From contig JAFVEW010000335.1 of assembly GCA_017475805.1 (NCBI GenBank), positions 1 to 12,617 of the forward strand: a stretch of 12,617 nucleotides of DNA. The letters are read 5' to 3'. Source of the stretch: Synergistaceae bacterium (GTDB lineage Bacteria; Synergistota; Synergistia; Synergistales; Aminobacteriaceae). This document shows positions 8,222 to 12,617 of the stretch, in pieces (position 1 is the first letter of the stretch; each line of letters begins with the position of its first letter). The notes below the pieces were generated by a model. The model searched no databases. It worked only from the letters and a program-made list of their open reading frames with translations, and was not told the DNA's origin. Both the position numbers and the translations under genes were made by a program.

Positions 8222-8434
8222 TTAACCTGCAATGGCAATTCCGAATTTTCCAGCTATGCCGCGAATGACATCTTCTGAAAGCTGGCTGATTTCTTCAATT
8301 ACGGACAGCGAGAAATTCTTTTTTAGCATATTAGTAACAACACGTTCATTAGCTCTTTCAGTACCTTCTTGTAAACCTTCTTGACGTTCTTTCGCAAAAG
8401 CATCTTTGAAAACTTCTCTTACTGCTTCGTACAT
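8222..8434 (-). CDS. Predicted intragenic small protein from Rpn1 (70 aa), putative antitoxin
   Basis: An in-frame ATG (codon 219 of the nuclease gene, 8434-8432) is preceded by AAGGAGG at 8443-8449 with an 8-nt spacer, which is ideal for initiation. The product would be the C-terminal 70 residues, starting MYEAVREVF and ending GKFGIAIAG, without any nuclease residue. The start falls exactly at the border between nuclease core and C-terminal module. The two Glu codons around this site are GAG, whereas Glu codons just downstream are consistently GAA, which hints at selection for the ribosome binding sequence. In E. coli, internally initiated small Rpn proteins block the toxic full-length protein. 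The same role here is an inference. Confidence 0.6.
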   Translation of the reverse strand: MYEAVREVFKDAFAKERQEGLQEGTERANERVVTNMLKKNFSLSVIEEISQLSEDVIRGIAGKFGIAIAG

Positions 8435-9088
8435 CTCTTTAACCTCCTTAAGATTTTTATTTACATTGAGACAAACATCAATGACCGTTCTTACGTTTCC
8501 CTTTATTCTTTCGTTACCGCTGGCGATAGCTTTTTCAGCGTAATTTTTAATATCTTCGATAGTCGCTCCCTTTGCAAGAAGCCTTAAACCTTCGTATTCA
8601 CCTGACGGAAGTTGCGATGAAATTACAAGCTGAACAGGAATACTCAGTTTCCCTTCAAAACGATAAATTCCGCTATGAACGTTGCTAATTCTGATGCCTG
8701 AATCTTGCAACATCTTCATCATATCTTTGGGATATGTATGCCTGACAATGGTCAAGGTTATTTTTTCTATTGGAAGTTCATTAACCTTACGACCGAAACC
8801 TTTATAAAGAAGCCCATAAGCCTGAACTTTATAAAAATCATCAATAGACAGCCCATCTTCCGGCGATTTGTACTCAAAAATATTAACCTGCTTAAAAAAT
8901 TCACCGATGGGATCGTCAAGTAAGATGTCAGGCTCTTTTTTAATCACGAGAAAATCAAGCCTTACCGGGTCTTTGCCAAGCTCAACTTCCTGCTCATAAA
9001 CCAGCGGTATATCGGCTAAATCGTATTCGACTTCCATAGCCGCATAAAAGCCGTAATGAAATCTTGTGCGCCCAGTTTCTTCTGCCAT
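8222..9088 (-). CDS. PD-(D/E)XK nuclease-like protein, Rpn-type (Rpn1), with internal start
   Basis: The 288 residues show an apparently intact PD-(D/E)XK core: RLDFLVIK (D45) followed by the strand NIFEYK (E72-x-K74), then a helix-rich stretch SPEDGLSIDDFYKVQAYG. Close relatives are abundant in gut Firmicutes and relatives and are often misannotated. A C-terminal module (about 219-288) has a charged Gln/Glu/Gly linker and an amphipathic tail ending ISQLSEDVIRGIAGKFGI, the kind of tail seen on Rpn-family proteins. The ATG at 9088 is firm, with AAGGAGG 10 nt upstream (9099-9105). Inside the gene an ATG at codon 219 has its own strong ribosome binding site (separate entry). It lies 124 nt downstream of the recombinase and 112 nt upstream of the efflux operon. 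Activity as a DNase is inferred from the motif only. Confidence 0.82.
   Translation of the reverse strand: MAEETGRTRFHYGFYAAMEVEYDLADIPLVYEQEVELGKDPVRLDFLVIKKEPDILLDDPIGEFFKQVNIFEYKSPEDGLSIDDFYKVQAYGLLYKGFGRKVNELPIEKITLTIVRHTYPKDMMKMLQDSGIRISNVHSGIYRFEGKLSIPVQLVISSQLPSGEYEGLRLLAKGATIEDIKNYAEKAIASGNERIKGNVRTVIDVCLNVNKNLKEVKEMYEAVREVFKDAFAKERQEGLQEGTERANERVVTNMLKKNFSLSVIEEISQLSEDVIRGIAGKFGIAIAG
8443..8449 (-). promoter_or_regulatory. Internal Shine-Dalgarno AAGGAGG inside Rpn1
   Basis: AAGGAGG on the minus strand lies within Lys-Glu-Val codons, 8 nt before an in-frame ATG. It is as strong as the site for the full-length protein (AAGGAGG at 9099-9105) and better spaced. Confidence 0.65.
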
Positions 9089-9212
9089 AAGTTTTTCGCC
9101 TCCTTTTTGAAAAATTTGAAATATATTATAAACCTAAAATTCAGCGAAATAGCCATAAAAATTCAAAGTCAAAACCGAGCGGTTACGAACAGACTATTAA
9201 AAACTGATAATT
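9089..9212 (-). promoter_or_regulatory. Rpn1 upstream region: ribosome binding site and possible -10 box
   Basis: AAGGAGG at 9099-9105 is the Rpn1 ribosome binding site. TATAAT on the minus strand at 9125-9130 is a possible -10 box, but I find no good -35 at 16-18 bp. The segment also holds the palindrome AACCGAGCGGTT (9173-9184), which includes one copy of the direct repeat described separately, and ATTCAGCGA (9139-9147), whose inverse occurs in the Rpn2 promoter. Confidence 0.4.
9176..9185 (+). repeat. Left copy of 10-bp direct repeat CGAGCGGTTA
   Basis: CGAGCGGTTA lies 28 bp past the recombinase stop. It is embedded in the dyad AACCG-AG-CGGTT (9173-9184), whose two-base centre resembles the crossover dinucleotide of serine recombinases. 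The same 10-mer recurs at 10959-10968 in the same orientation, on the other side of Rpn2. Confidence 0.45.
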
Positions 9213-9971
9213 CTAAGAAGCAAGTTCTGATTTCAGTTCTGACTTATATTTATAGTAAGTGTTGGGACTCACGTGAAGGTTTCTTGATTTTTCGTTCGGA
9301 TCAGCAGTCATTTTGATAATTGCTATGACTTCACGGTCGGAGTTTGTTCCGTGAAAATCTTTACTGTACTTAAAAATTAATTGCTGAACAGGAAATTTTT
9401 TCTTGATGTTAAGTTTCGAGCCGAATTTTTGACCGATTTGTTTTCCGTTACGCCGGGCGGTTTCAATTCCCTCACGAGTTCGTTGATGTAAATCGTCAAC
9501 TTCTTTTTGTGATTGTTCAAACGCAAGCTGAATTTGTCTTCGAGCTAAAGTCAAAATATAGTCATTTATGGCATCGAGAATTGATTTTATGAGTGCGTTT
9601 GTTGCTTCATCGCCGGAATTAAGACTGAGCGAAATTTTTTTCTCCTGAAGAATTTTTCTATAAGTCGACGTGTTAATATGAGGCTCTTTTAAGAATATAA
9701 GCTCAACGCCGTTATTATAAAGTTCCTGATAAAGTTTGAAGCCGTCATCAGCGTTACGGGACATTCGGGACACGCTGTCGAAGATAATCGTGTCGCCTGA
9801 CTTCACTGATTTAACGAGTTTATCAAGTTCTTTACGTCCCTGAAATTTAGAACCTGTGAATGTTTCCTGAATAATCATAGCGTCAGGAAAAAACTTGATA
9901 ATATTTCTAACCTGACGCTCAATATTTTGTTTTTGAGTGCTTATGCGACAATAGCCGTAGATTTTTTTCAT
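9213..9971 (-). CDS. Serine recombinase (resolvase/invertase family)
   Basis: The 252 residues have an N-terminal resolvase catalytic domain. KIYGYCRISTQKQ gives the nucleophile S11, GRKELDKLVKSVKSGDTIIF follows, and DSVSRMSRNADD holds the catalytic arginines R69 and R72 (canonical form D-R-L-x-R). A long helix follows (about 125-175) with HQRTREGIETARRNGKQIGQ leading to the DNA-binding part. The C-terminal NLHVSPNTYYKYKSEL is a helix-turn-helix recognition segment. Compared with Tn3 resolvase (about 185) it is longer, with extra residues around 95-140 and before the helix-turn-helix. The ATG lies 2 nt after the Rpn2 stop without a usable ribosome binding site (nearest GGAG about 16 nt upstream). 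It is therefore probably translated by coupling from Rpn2 or its internal product. It catalyses site-specific recombination; the target site is not proven. Confidence 0.92.
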   Translation of the reverse strand: MKKIYGYCRISTQKQNIERQVRNIIKFFPDAMIIQETFTGSKFQGRKELDKLVKSVKSGDTIIFDSVSRMSRNADDGFKLYQELYNNGVELIFLKEPHINTSTYRKILQEKKISLSLNSGDEATNALIKSILDAINDYILTLARRQIQLAFEQSQKEVDDLHQRTREGIETARRNGKQIGQKFGSKLNIKKKFPVQQLIFKYSKDFHGTNSDREVIAIIKMTADPNEKSRNLHVSPNTYYKYKSELKSELAS

Positions 9972-9973
9972 AA

Positions 9974-10180
9974 TTAAATCGCAGTAACTCCAAGTGAATT
10001 TGCAATCTTAACGATAGCTTCTTTGGCCAGTCTGCTGTATTTCATTATCTCAGCAAGTGGCTTACCGTCTTTGAGCATATCAGTAGCAACTTGTTCTTGG
10101 TTTTGTTCAATACCGCGTTCAAAACCTTCAAGACGTTCATAAGCTAAAACTTTTTCCTGATCATATTCAGTCAAAAACAT
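9974..10180 (-). CDS. Predicted intragenic small protein from Rpn2 (68 aa), putative antitoxin
   Basis: Codon 224 of Rpn2 is an ATG (10180-10178) preceded by GGAGGTGA at 10186-10193. This is an eight-base match to the consensus anti-anti-SD, and the GGAGG core is 8 nt from the ATG. This is much stronger than the GTG start of the full-length gene. The product MFLTEYDQEKV ... IANSLGVTAI is 68 residues and lacks the whole nuclease core. It is homologous to the Rpn1 internal product: both share an ER-x-EG linker, a V-x-T-x-M-L-K stretch, a serine-leucine turn and a final I-x-x-I-A-x-x-x-G. Its stop lies 2 nt before the recombinase ATG, so it may also supply ribosomes to that gene. An antitoxin role is inferred from E. 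coli rpn precedents. Confidence 0.65.
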   Translation of the reverse strand: MFLTEYDQEKVLAYERLEGFERGIEQNQEQVATDMLKDGKPLAEIMKYSRLAKEAIVKIANSLGVTAI

Positions 10181-10849
10181 TCCCTTCACCTCCGCTTTAT
10201 TTTTCAATAAAAATTTCTTGATTAAAAAATCGTCCGGCATTTCATCGAGAGTTGCATCAACAGCCGCTTCGATGTCGTGAGAAATTTTCTCGTGTCTCCT
10301 TATGACATCAACGAGCCAGGCATATTCTTTGAGAGGTTCGCACGCTTCCATAAGTGCTTTATTTTTCCCGTAGTTGATATTTATCATCGTAACTTTGACT
10401 TCAATATCGCCATCGCCGCCAAACGCTTCACTCAACCGAAGTTCTTCACGTTCAGGTCTGTCGCTCCTACCGTTATAAAAACAAATACATTTTGGACGCG
10501 GCAATGGAAGAAGTTTAGTACCGTACTGCTTATGTTGATAGCCGTGTTCGACGATGTAGGATTCATAAAGTTTAGCGGCATAGATGAAAATTCTTAGCGG
10601 AACGTTTGAACTGAATGAACTCTGATGTCCCCATATAAGCAGCTCGTTTAAGACTGCTAATATGAACGAAACATCATTCTTCATGCCAAGATAAACGGCA
10701 TCTTCGATAGTGTTGAATTGAATATCGTCCGTATTATCATGATTAGAACCGTTGATGGCATTGTAAAGACTCAGCGTCCACTGCTTATTTTCTGGATTGC
10801 CGAAAATAAATTTGAAGACTCTGTACTTATGATGATAATTTATGCTCAC
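9974..10849 (-). CDS. Rpn/PD-(D/E)XK nuclease-family transposase-like protein (Rpn2), catalytic Glu replaced by Gly
   Basis: The 291 residues begin HHKYRVFKFIFGNPENKQWTLSLYNAING, a family hallmark. FNTIEDAVYLGMKNDVSF gives catalytic D59, and LLIWGHQSSFSSNVPLR aligns with the family's E-H-Q-S-(S/T) motif. CICFYNG follows at 121-127. In the family the residue before HQS is the catalytic Glu; here codon 74 is GGA (Gly), one base from GAA, so the full-length protein may lack nuclease activity. The C-terminal module (about 224-291) resembles that of Rpn1. The GTG at 10849 is forced as the start, because an in-frame TAA lies 21 nt upstream and no ATG precedes the conserved N-terminus. Only AAGAGAG is seen as a weak ribosome binding site. 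The gene forms a tight pair with the recombinase 2 nt downstream. Confidence 0.88.
   Translation of the reverse strand: MSINYHHKYRVFKFIFGNPENKQWTLSLYNAINGSNHDNTDDIQFNTIEDAVYLGMKNDVSFILAVLNELLIWGHQSSFSSNVPLRIFIYAAKLYESYIVEHGYQHKQYGTKLLPLPRPKCICFYNGRSDRPEREELRLSEAFGGDGDIEVKVTMININYGKNKALMEACEPLKEYAWLVDVIRRHEKISHDIEAAVDATLDEMPDDFLIKKFLLKNKAEVKGMFLTEYDQEKVLAYERLEGFERGIEQNQEQVATDMLKDGKPLAEIMKYSRLAKEAIVKIANSLGVTAI
10186..10193 (-). promoter_or_regulatory. Internal Shine-Dalgarno GGAGGTGA inside Rpn2
   Basis: GGAGGTGA on the minus strand, within Ala-Glu-Val-Lys codons, sits just before the in-frame ATG at 10180. It is the longest match to the anti-Shine-Dalgarno consensus that I found in the window. 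Confidence 0.7.
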
Positions 10850-10904
10850 TTGAAAAAATCGACTCTCTTAATATTAAATTTAACCATTTTTAATTTTATA
10901 TTAA

Positions 10905-10933
10905 ATTTTAATCGCTGAATGAATTTTTGTTAA
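10905..10933 (-). promoter_or_regulatory. Sigma70-type promoter for the Rpn2-recombinase pair
   Basis: On the minus strand a TTAACA -35 (10928-10933) and a TAAAAT -10 (10905-10910) are separated by exactly 17 bp. Each differs from consensus at one base. Transcription would begin near 10898, giving a leader of about 50 nt before the GTG at 10849. It is the best-looking promoter in the window. Confidence 0.55.
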
Positions 10934-11009
10934 GAGCCGAAATAATTCTTAAATTTAGCGAGCGGTTATTTTAATAATTAATAAAATATTTTTGATTGTT
11001 AATCGCTGA
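10908..11009. repeat. AT-rich intergenic with 11-bp direct repeats and a hairpin
   Basis: TTAATCGCTGA occurs at 10908-10918 and at 10999-11009, where it forms the end of the TIR gene. Between them an inverted repeat TATTTTA / TAAAATA (10967-10973 and 10982-10988) with an 8-nt loop could form a weak AT-only hairpin. No run of T follows on the minus strand, so it is not a convincing terminator for the TIR gene. A further exact 11-mer, ATATTAAATTT, lies at 10871-10881 and 10898-10908. Confidence 0.45.
10959..10968 (+). repeat. Right copy of 10-bp direct repeat CGAGCGGTTA
   Basis: This copy has the same sequence and orientation as 9176-9185, 1,783 bp away, so the pair brackets the recombinase and Rpn2 genes. 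Symmetry around it is poorer than in the left copy (AGCG-AG-CGGTT). It could be an attachment or target-site repeat, or coincidence. Confidence 0.4.
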
Positions 11010-11868
11010 TATCAACTCTTAATAATTTAGCAAGTTCACATGCAATTTCTTCTGAGGTCATGTTAGCTGTAGTCATAGCTTTCTTATTAGCTAACATAGG
11101 ACTAAAATTCATAACCTCCTTTTTAGTAATATTATGCCAAATTGGTAGTAAAACTTTCCCATTTATGCTTTCAAGTTGAAAAAGAGCATTAAATTCTTCT
11201 TTTGTCCAGTACTTTCCCTCAGCAATATAATTGGGAGAAATTATCGCTATTCCAAATTTCGATCTTTTTAACCCTTCATCGATACGATGACGCAGTGAAT
11301 CGCCCCACTTAAGTTCTGAAGTGTCATACCAAACTTTTACTTTTAATTTTCTAAGCTTCTCAACAAATTCATCCACAAAAGACTCCTTATCTTCGCCAGC
11401 ATGCGATATAAAAACATCGTATTCGGGAAGTTGTAAATCTTCTTGAATTTGAATAGGCCTCATAATCGCTGGCAAAGAAAGTCTTTCCAAATCGATGATT
11501 CTTTTTTCATAATTTTTTTGTATACCATCAATAACATTATTTTGCTCTTTTCTGAGTTTTACTGATAACTTCTCTTGTTCTTTCTGCAATCTTTGTGAAA
11601 CTTTAAGTCGTTCTGCACTTTTTGAAGCTATTTTTTCTTGTATTTTCGCACTTTCAACGCCAGCCTTTCTTGCTTCTGCATTATGTCGTTCAATTTCACG
11701 CATTTTGCTACTTACCGTATAAGCAGAAGCATTTTTACTGATAGAAACACTCGCAGCCTTCTTACTTTCTTCAGCAACTTTTCTCTCAAGACTAGCCTTT
11801 TTTTTCTCTAAAACAGCAATATCATTATCTAAATTATTTAAACTCCTCTGATAAGTTTCTAAACTCAT
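10999..11868 (-). CDS. Coiled-coil protein with C-terminal TIR domain, candidate defence effector
   Basis: The 289 residues split in two. Residues about 1-130 are charged, Lys/Glu/Ala-rich helix with heptad-like spacing (coiled coil, likely oligomerisation). Residues about 148-285 form a TIR domain. The latter shows box 1 YDVFISHAGEDK (150-161), VKVWYDTSELKWGDSLRHRIDEGL (about 178-200), FGIAIISPNYI, and W221-TKE-E225. E225 sits four residues after the Trp, the position of the catalytic Glu in NAD-cleaving TIR proteins. The protein probably cleaves NAD+ or makes a cyclic ADP-ribose signal when assembled, as bacterial TIR effectors in antiphage systems do. Sensing and partner are unknown, and no Thoeris ThsA or Argonaute partner is visible. 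The ATG is supported by AGGAGG at 11876-11881, 7 nt upstream. It lies between recombinase genes. Confidence 0.88.
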   Translation of the reverse strand: MSLETYQRSLNNLDNDIAVLEKKKASLERKVAEESKKAASVSISKNASAYTVSSKMREIERHNAEARKAGVESAKIQEKIASKSAERLKVSQRLQKEQEKLSVKLRKEQNNVIDGIQKNYEKRIIDLERLSLPAIMRPIQIQEDLQLPEYDVFISHAGEDKESFVDEFVEKLRKLKVKVWYDTSELKWGDSLRHRIDEGLKRSKFGIAIISPNYIAEGKYWTKEEFNALFQLESINGKVLLPIWHNITKKEVMNFSPMLANKKAMTTANMTSEEIACELAKLLRVDISD

Positions 11869-11875
11869 AGTAACC

Positions 11876-11932
11876 CCTCCTCATTATTAATTATAAACCT
11901 CTAATATCTGCCTTCTAAATTGTTTAATTATA
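11876..11932 (-). promoter_or_regulatory. TIR gene upstream signals: AGGAGG and two TATAAT boxes
   Basis: AGGAGG lies at 11876-11881. TATAAT occurs at 11890-11895 with TTTAGA 18 bp upstream (11914-11919), but that start would leave almost no leader before the ribosome binding site. A second TATAAT at 11927-11932 gives a leader of about 50 nt but has only a weak -35. Confidence 0.4.
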
Positions 11933-12135
11933 CAACACCAAAAAGGAAGCTAAACCTATACACTAAAAAGTGTTTTTATTGCATCATGATTGTGAAATCA
12001 GGGCTTTATATTTTAAAAATATGCCGGTTTTATGGAGATGCTCATAGCCGTGCGGATTTGAACCTGTTTCGTTTGTGCAGTAAAATCAAGAAATTACGCT
12101 GGTTCATATCTTTGGTTCATTAGGAGGCAATTTTT
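11933..12135. other. Remainder of the divergent intergenic region
   Basis: This lies between the TIR gene (minus) and the terminal recombinase (plus). Visible are AGGAGG at 12122-12127, 8 nt before the TTG start of the recombinase, and a short tandem-like repeat TGGTTCAT at 12100-12107 and 12113-12120 just before it, a possible recombinase or regulator site. GGATTTGAACC at 12054-12064 resembles a tRNA T-loop in reverse, but no complete tRNA folds. No convincing plus-strand promoter is seen. Confidence 0.4.
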
Positions 12136-12617
12136 TTGTTTTTTGGCTATGCTCGCGTAAGCACAAATTCCCAAGCTCGGGACGGAAATTCTCTTGAAGC
12201 CCAAATTAAATTATTAAAAGATGCTGGGGCAGAAAAAATTTTCTCGGACATCTTCAGCGGCTCAAAAAATTACCGCCCCGAACTCGACAAACTTTTGAAA
12301 ATTATCCAGTCAGGAGACACGCTCATCATTACGAAACTCGACAGAATAGCTCGGAGCGTCATTAACGGTATTCAGCTGATAGAAAAACTCAACGACAAAG
12401 GCGTAATTATCAATGTCTTGAACATGGGAACGATCGACAGCTCTCCGACTGGAAAGTTAATCCGAAATATCATGCTGTCCTTTGCCGAATTTGAGCGGGA
12501 CATTATTAAACAGCGGACTCAGGAGGGCAAGGCAATTGCTAAACAGAATCCTAATTTCCATGAGGGTCGTCCGAAAAAATTTTCAAGGGCGCAAATAAAT
12601 CACGCACTCGAACTTCT
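12136..12617 (+). CDS. Serine recombinase (resolvase/invertase family), 3' end outside window
   Basis: An open frame of 160 codons runs off the window end. It starts at TTG: an in-frame TAG at 12121-12123 excludes longer forms, and AGGAGG (12122-12127) is 8 nt upstream. Motifs are [22 protein letters not shown] with nucleophile S9, a [10 protein letters not shown] segment, [15 protein letters not shown] with the catalytic arginines, and the helix E region [22 protein letters not shown]. This is followed by [13 protein letters not shown], which begins the DNA-binding helix-turn-helix; the rest is cut off. It is a classical small DNA invertase/resolvase and clearly different from the recombinase at 9213-9971. 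It is divergent from the TIR gene and probably mobilises or inverts nearby DNA. Confidence 0.93.
   Translation, partial: MFFGYARVSTNSQARDGNSLEAQIKLLKDAGAEKIFSDIFSGSKNYRPELDKLLKIIQSGDTLIITKLDRIARSVINGIQLIEKLNDKGVIINVLNMGTIDSSPTGKLIRNIMLSFAEFERDIIKQRTQEGKAIAKQNPNFHEGRPKKFSRAQINHALEL

Noticed and set aside
10850..10998. CRISPR-like or iteron-like reading of the AT-rich repeats upstream of Rpn2
   Set aside because: The repeats are short (11 bp), only two copies each, unevenly spaced and mostly A/T. This does not support an array or an origin.
11100..11125. AAGGAGG followed by ATG inside the TIR gene (Lys-Glu-Val-Met codons)
   Set aside because: The spacer is only 2 nt, too short for initiation, and the product would be about 37 residues of the TIR tail. 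Unlike the two rpn cases it is best explained by codon coincidence.
12041..12075. tRNA-like T-loop (GGTTCAAATCC on the minus strand)
   Set aside because: The T-stem does not pair beyond two bases, and no acceptor, D or anticodon arms fit around it. At most it could be a degenerate attachment-site fragment.
11920..12123. 67-codon plus-strand frame ending at the recombinase ribosome binding site
   Set aside because: It starts at TTG with no ribosome binding site, has no recognisable motif, and its unusual composition suggests intergenic DNA. An internal ATG at 11986 also lacks a ribosome binding site.

Overview
The window (12,617 bp, AT-rich) comes from a diderm bacterium: it encodes a complete three-part envelope efflux pump (inner-membrane RND transporter, periplasmic adaptor, outer-membrane channel). 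The AT-rich codon use, frequent GTG/TTG starts and abundant Rpn-type nucleases and serine recombinases suggest a gut or anaerobic lineage such as Synergistota or Negativicutes. I cannot fix the taxon from sequence alone.

Region 1 (about 32-8109, all minus strand) reads as one operon from right to left: RND adaptor, RND transporter, outer-membrane channel, GtrA-like membrane protein, GtrB/ArnC-like glycosyltransferase, YdjC/ChbG-like deacetylase, and a short frame that looks like the decayed remnant of a polytopic glycosyltransferase. Most junctions overlap or are a few bases apart, so the genes are probably translationally coupled. The combination joins drug efflux to synthesis, flipping and trimming of a polyprenyl-linked sugar, which resembles envelope-remodelling or polymyxin-resistance logic. 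The last transferase appears broken.

Region 2 (8222-11868, also minus) is an accessory block. From right to left it holds a coiled-coil/TIR protein, an Rpn-type nuclease (Rpn2) separated by 2 nt from a serine recombinase, and a second, different PD-(D/E)XK nuclease (Rpn1). The main observation is that both nuclease genes contain an in-frame internal ATG, exactly 8 nt behind a near-perfect Shine-Dalgarno sequence. Each would yield a 68-70 residue C-terminal protein. These two small proteins are homologous to each other although the nuclease domains in front of them differ. This is the architecture reported for E. coli rpn genes, where the small internal product neutralises the full-length toxic nuclease. 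Rpn2 also has Gly where its family has the catalytic Glu. A 10-bp direct repeat brackets the Rpn2-recombinase pair.

Region 3 (11869-12617) is a 267-bp divergent intergenic stretch followed by a second serine recombinase on the plus strand. It starts at TTG behind a strong ribosome binding site and runs off the window end. The TIR gene therefore lies between two recombinase genes, as expected for a mobile or defence island.
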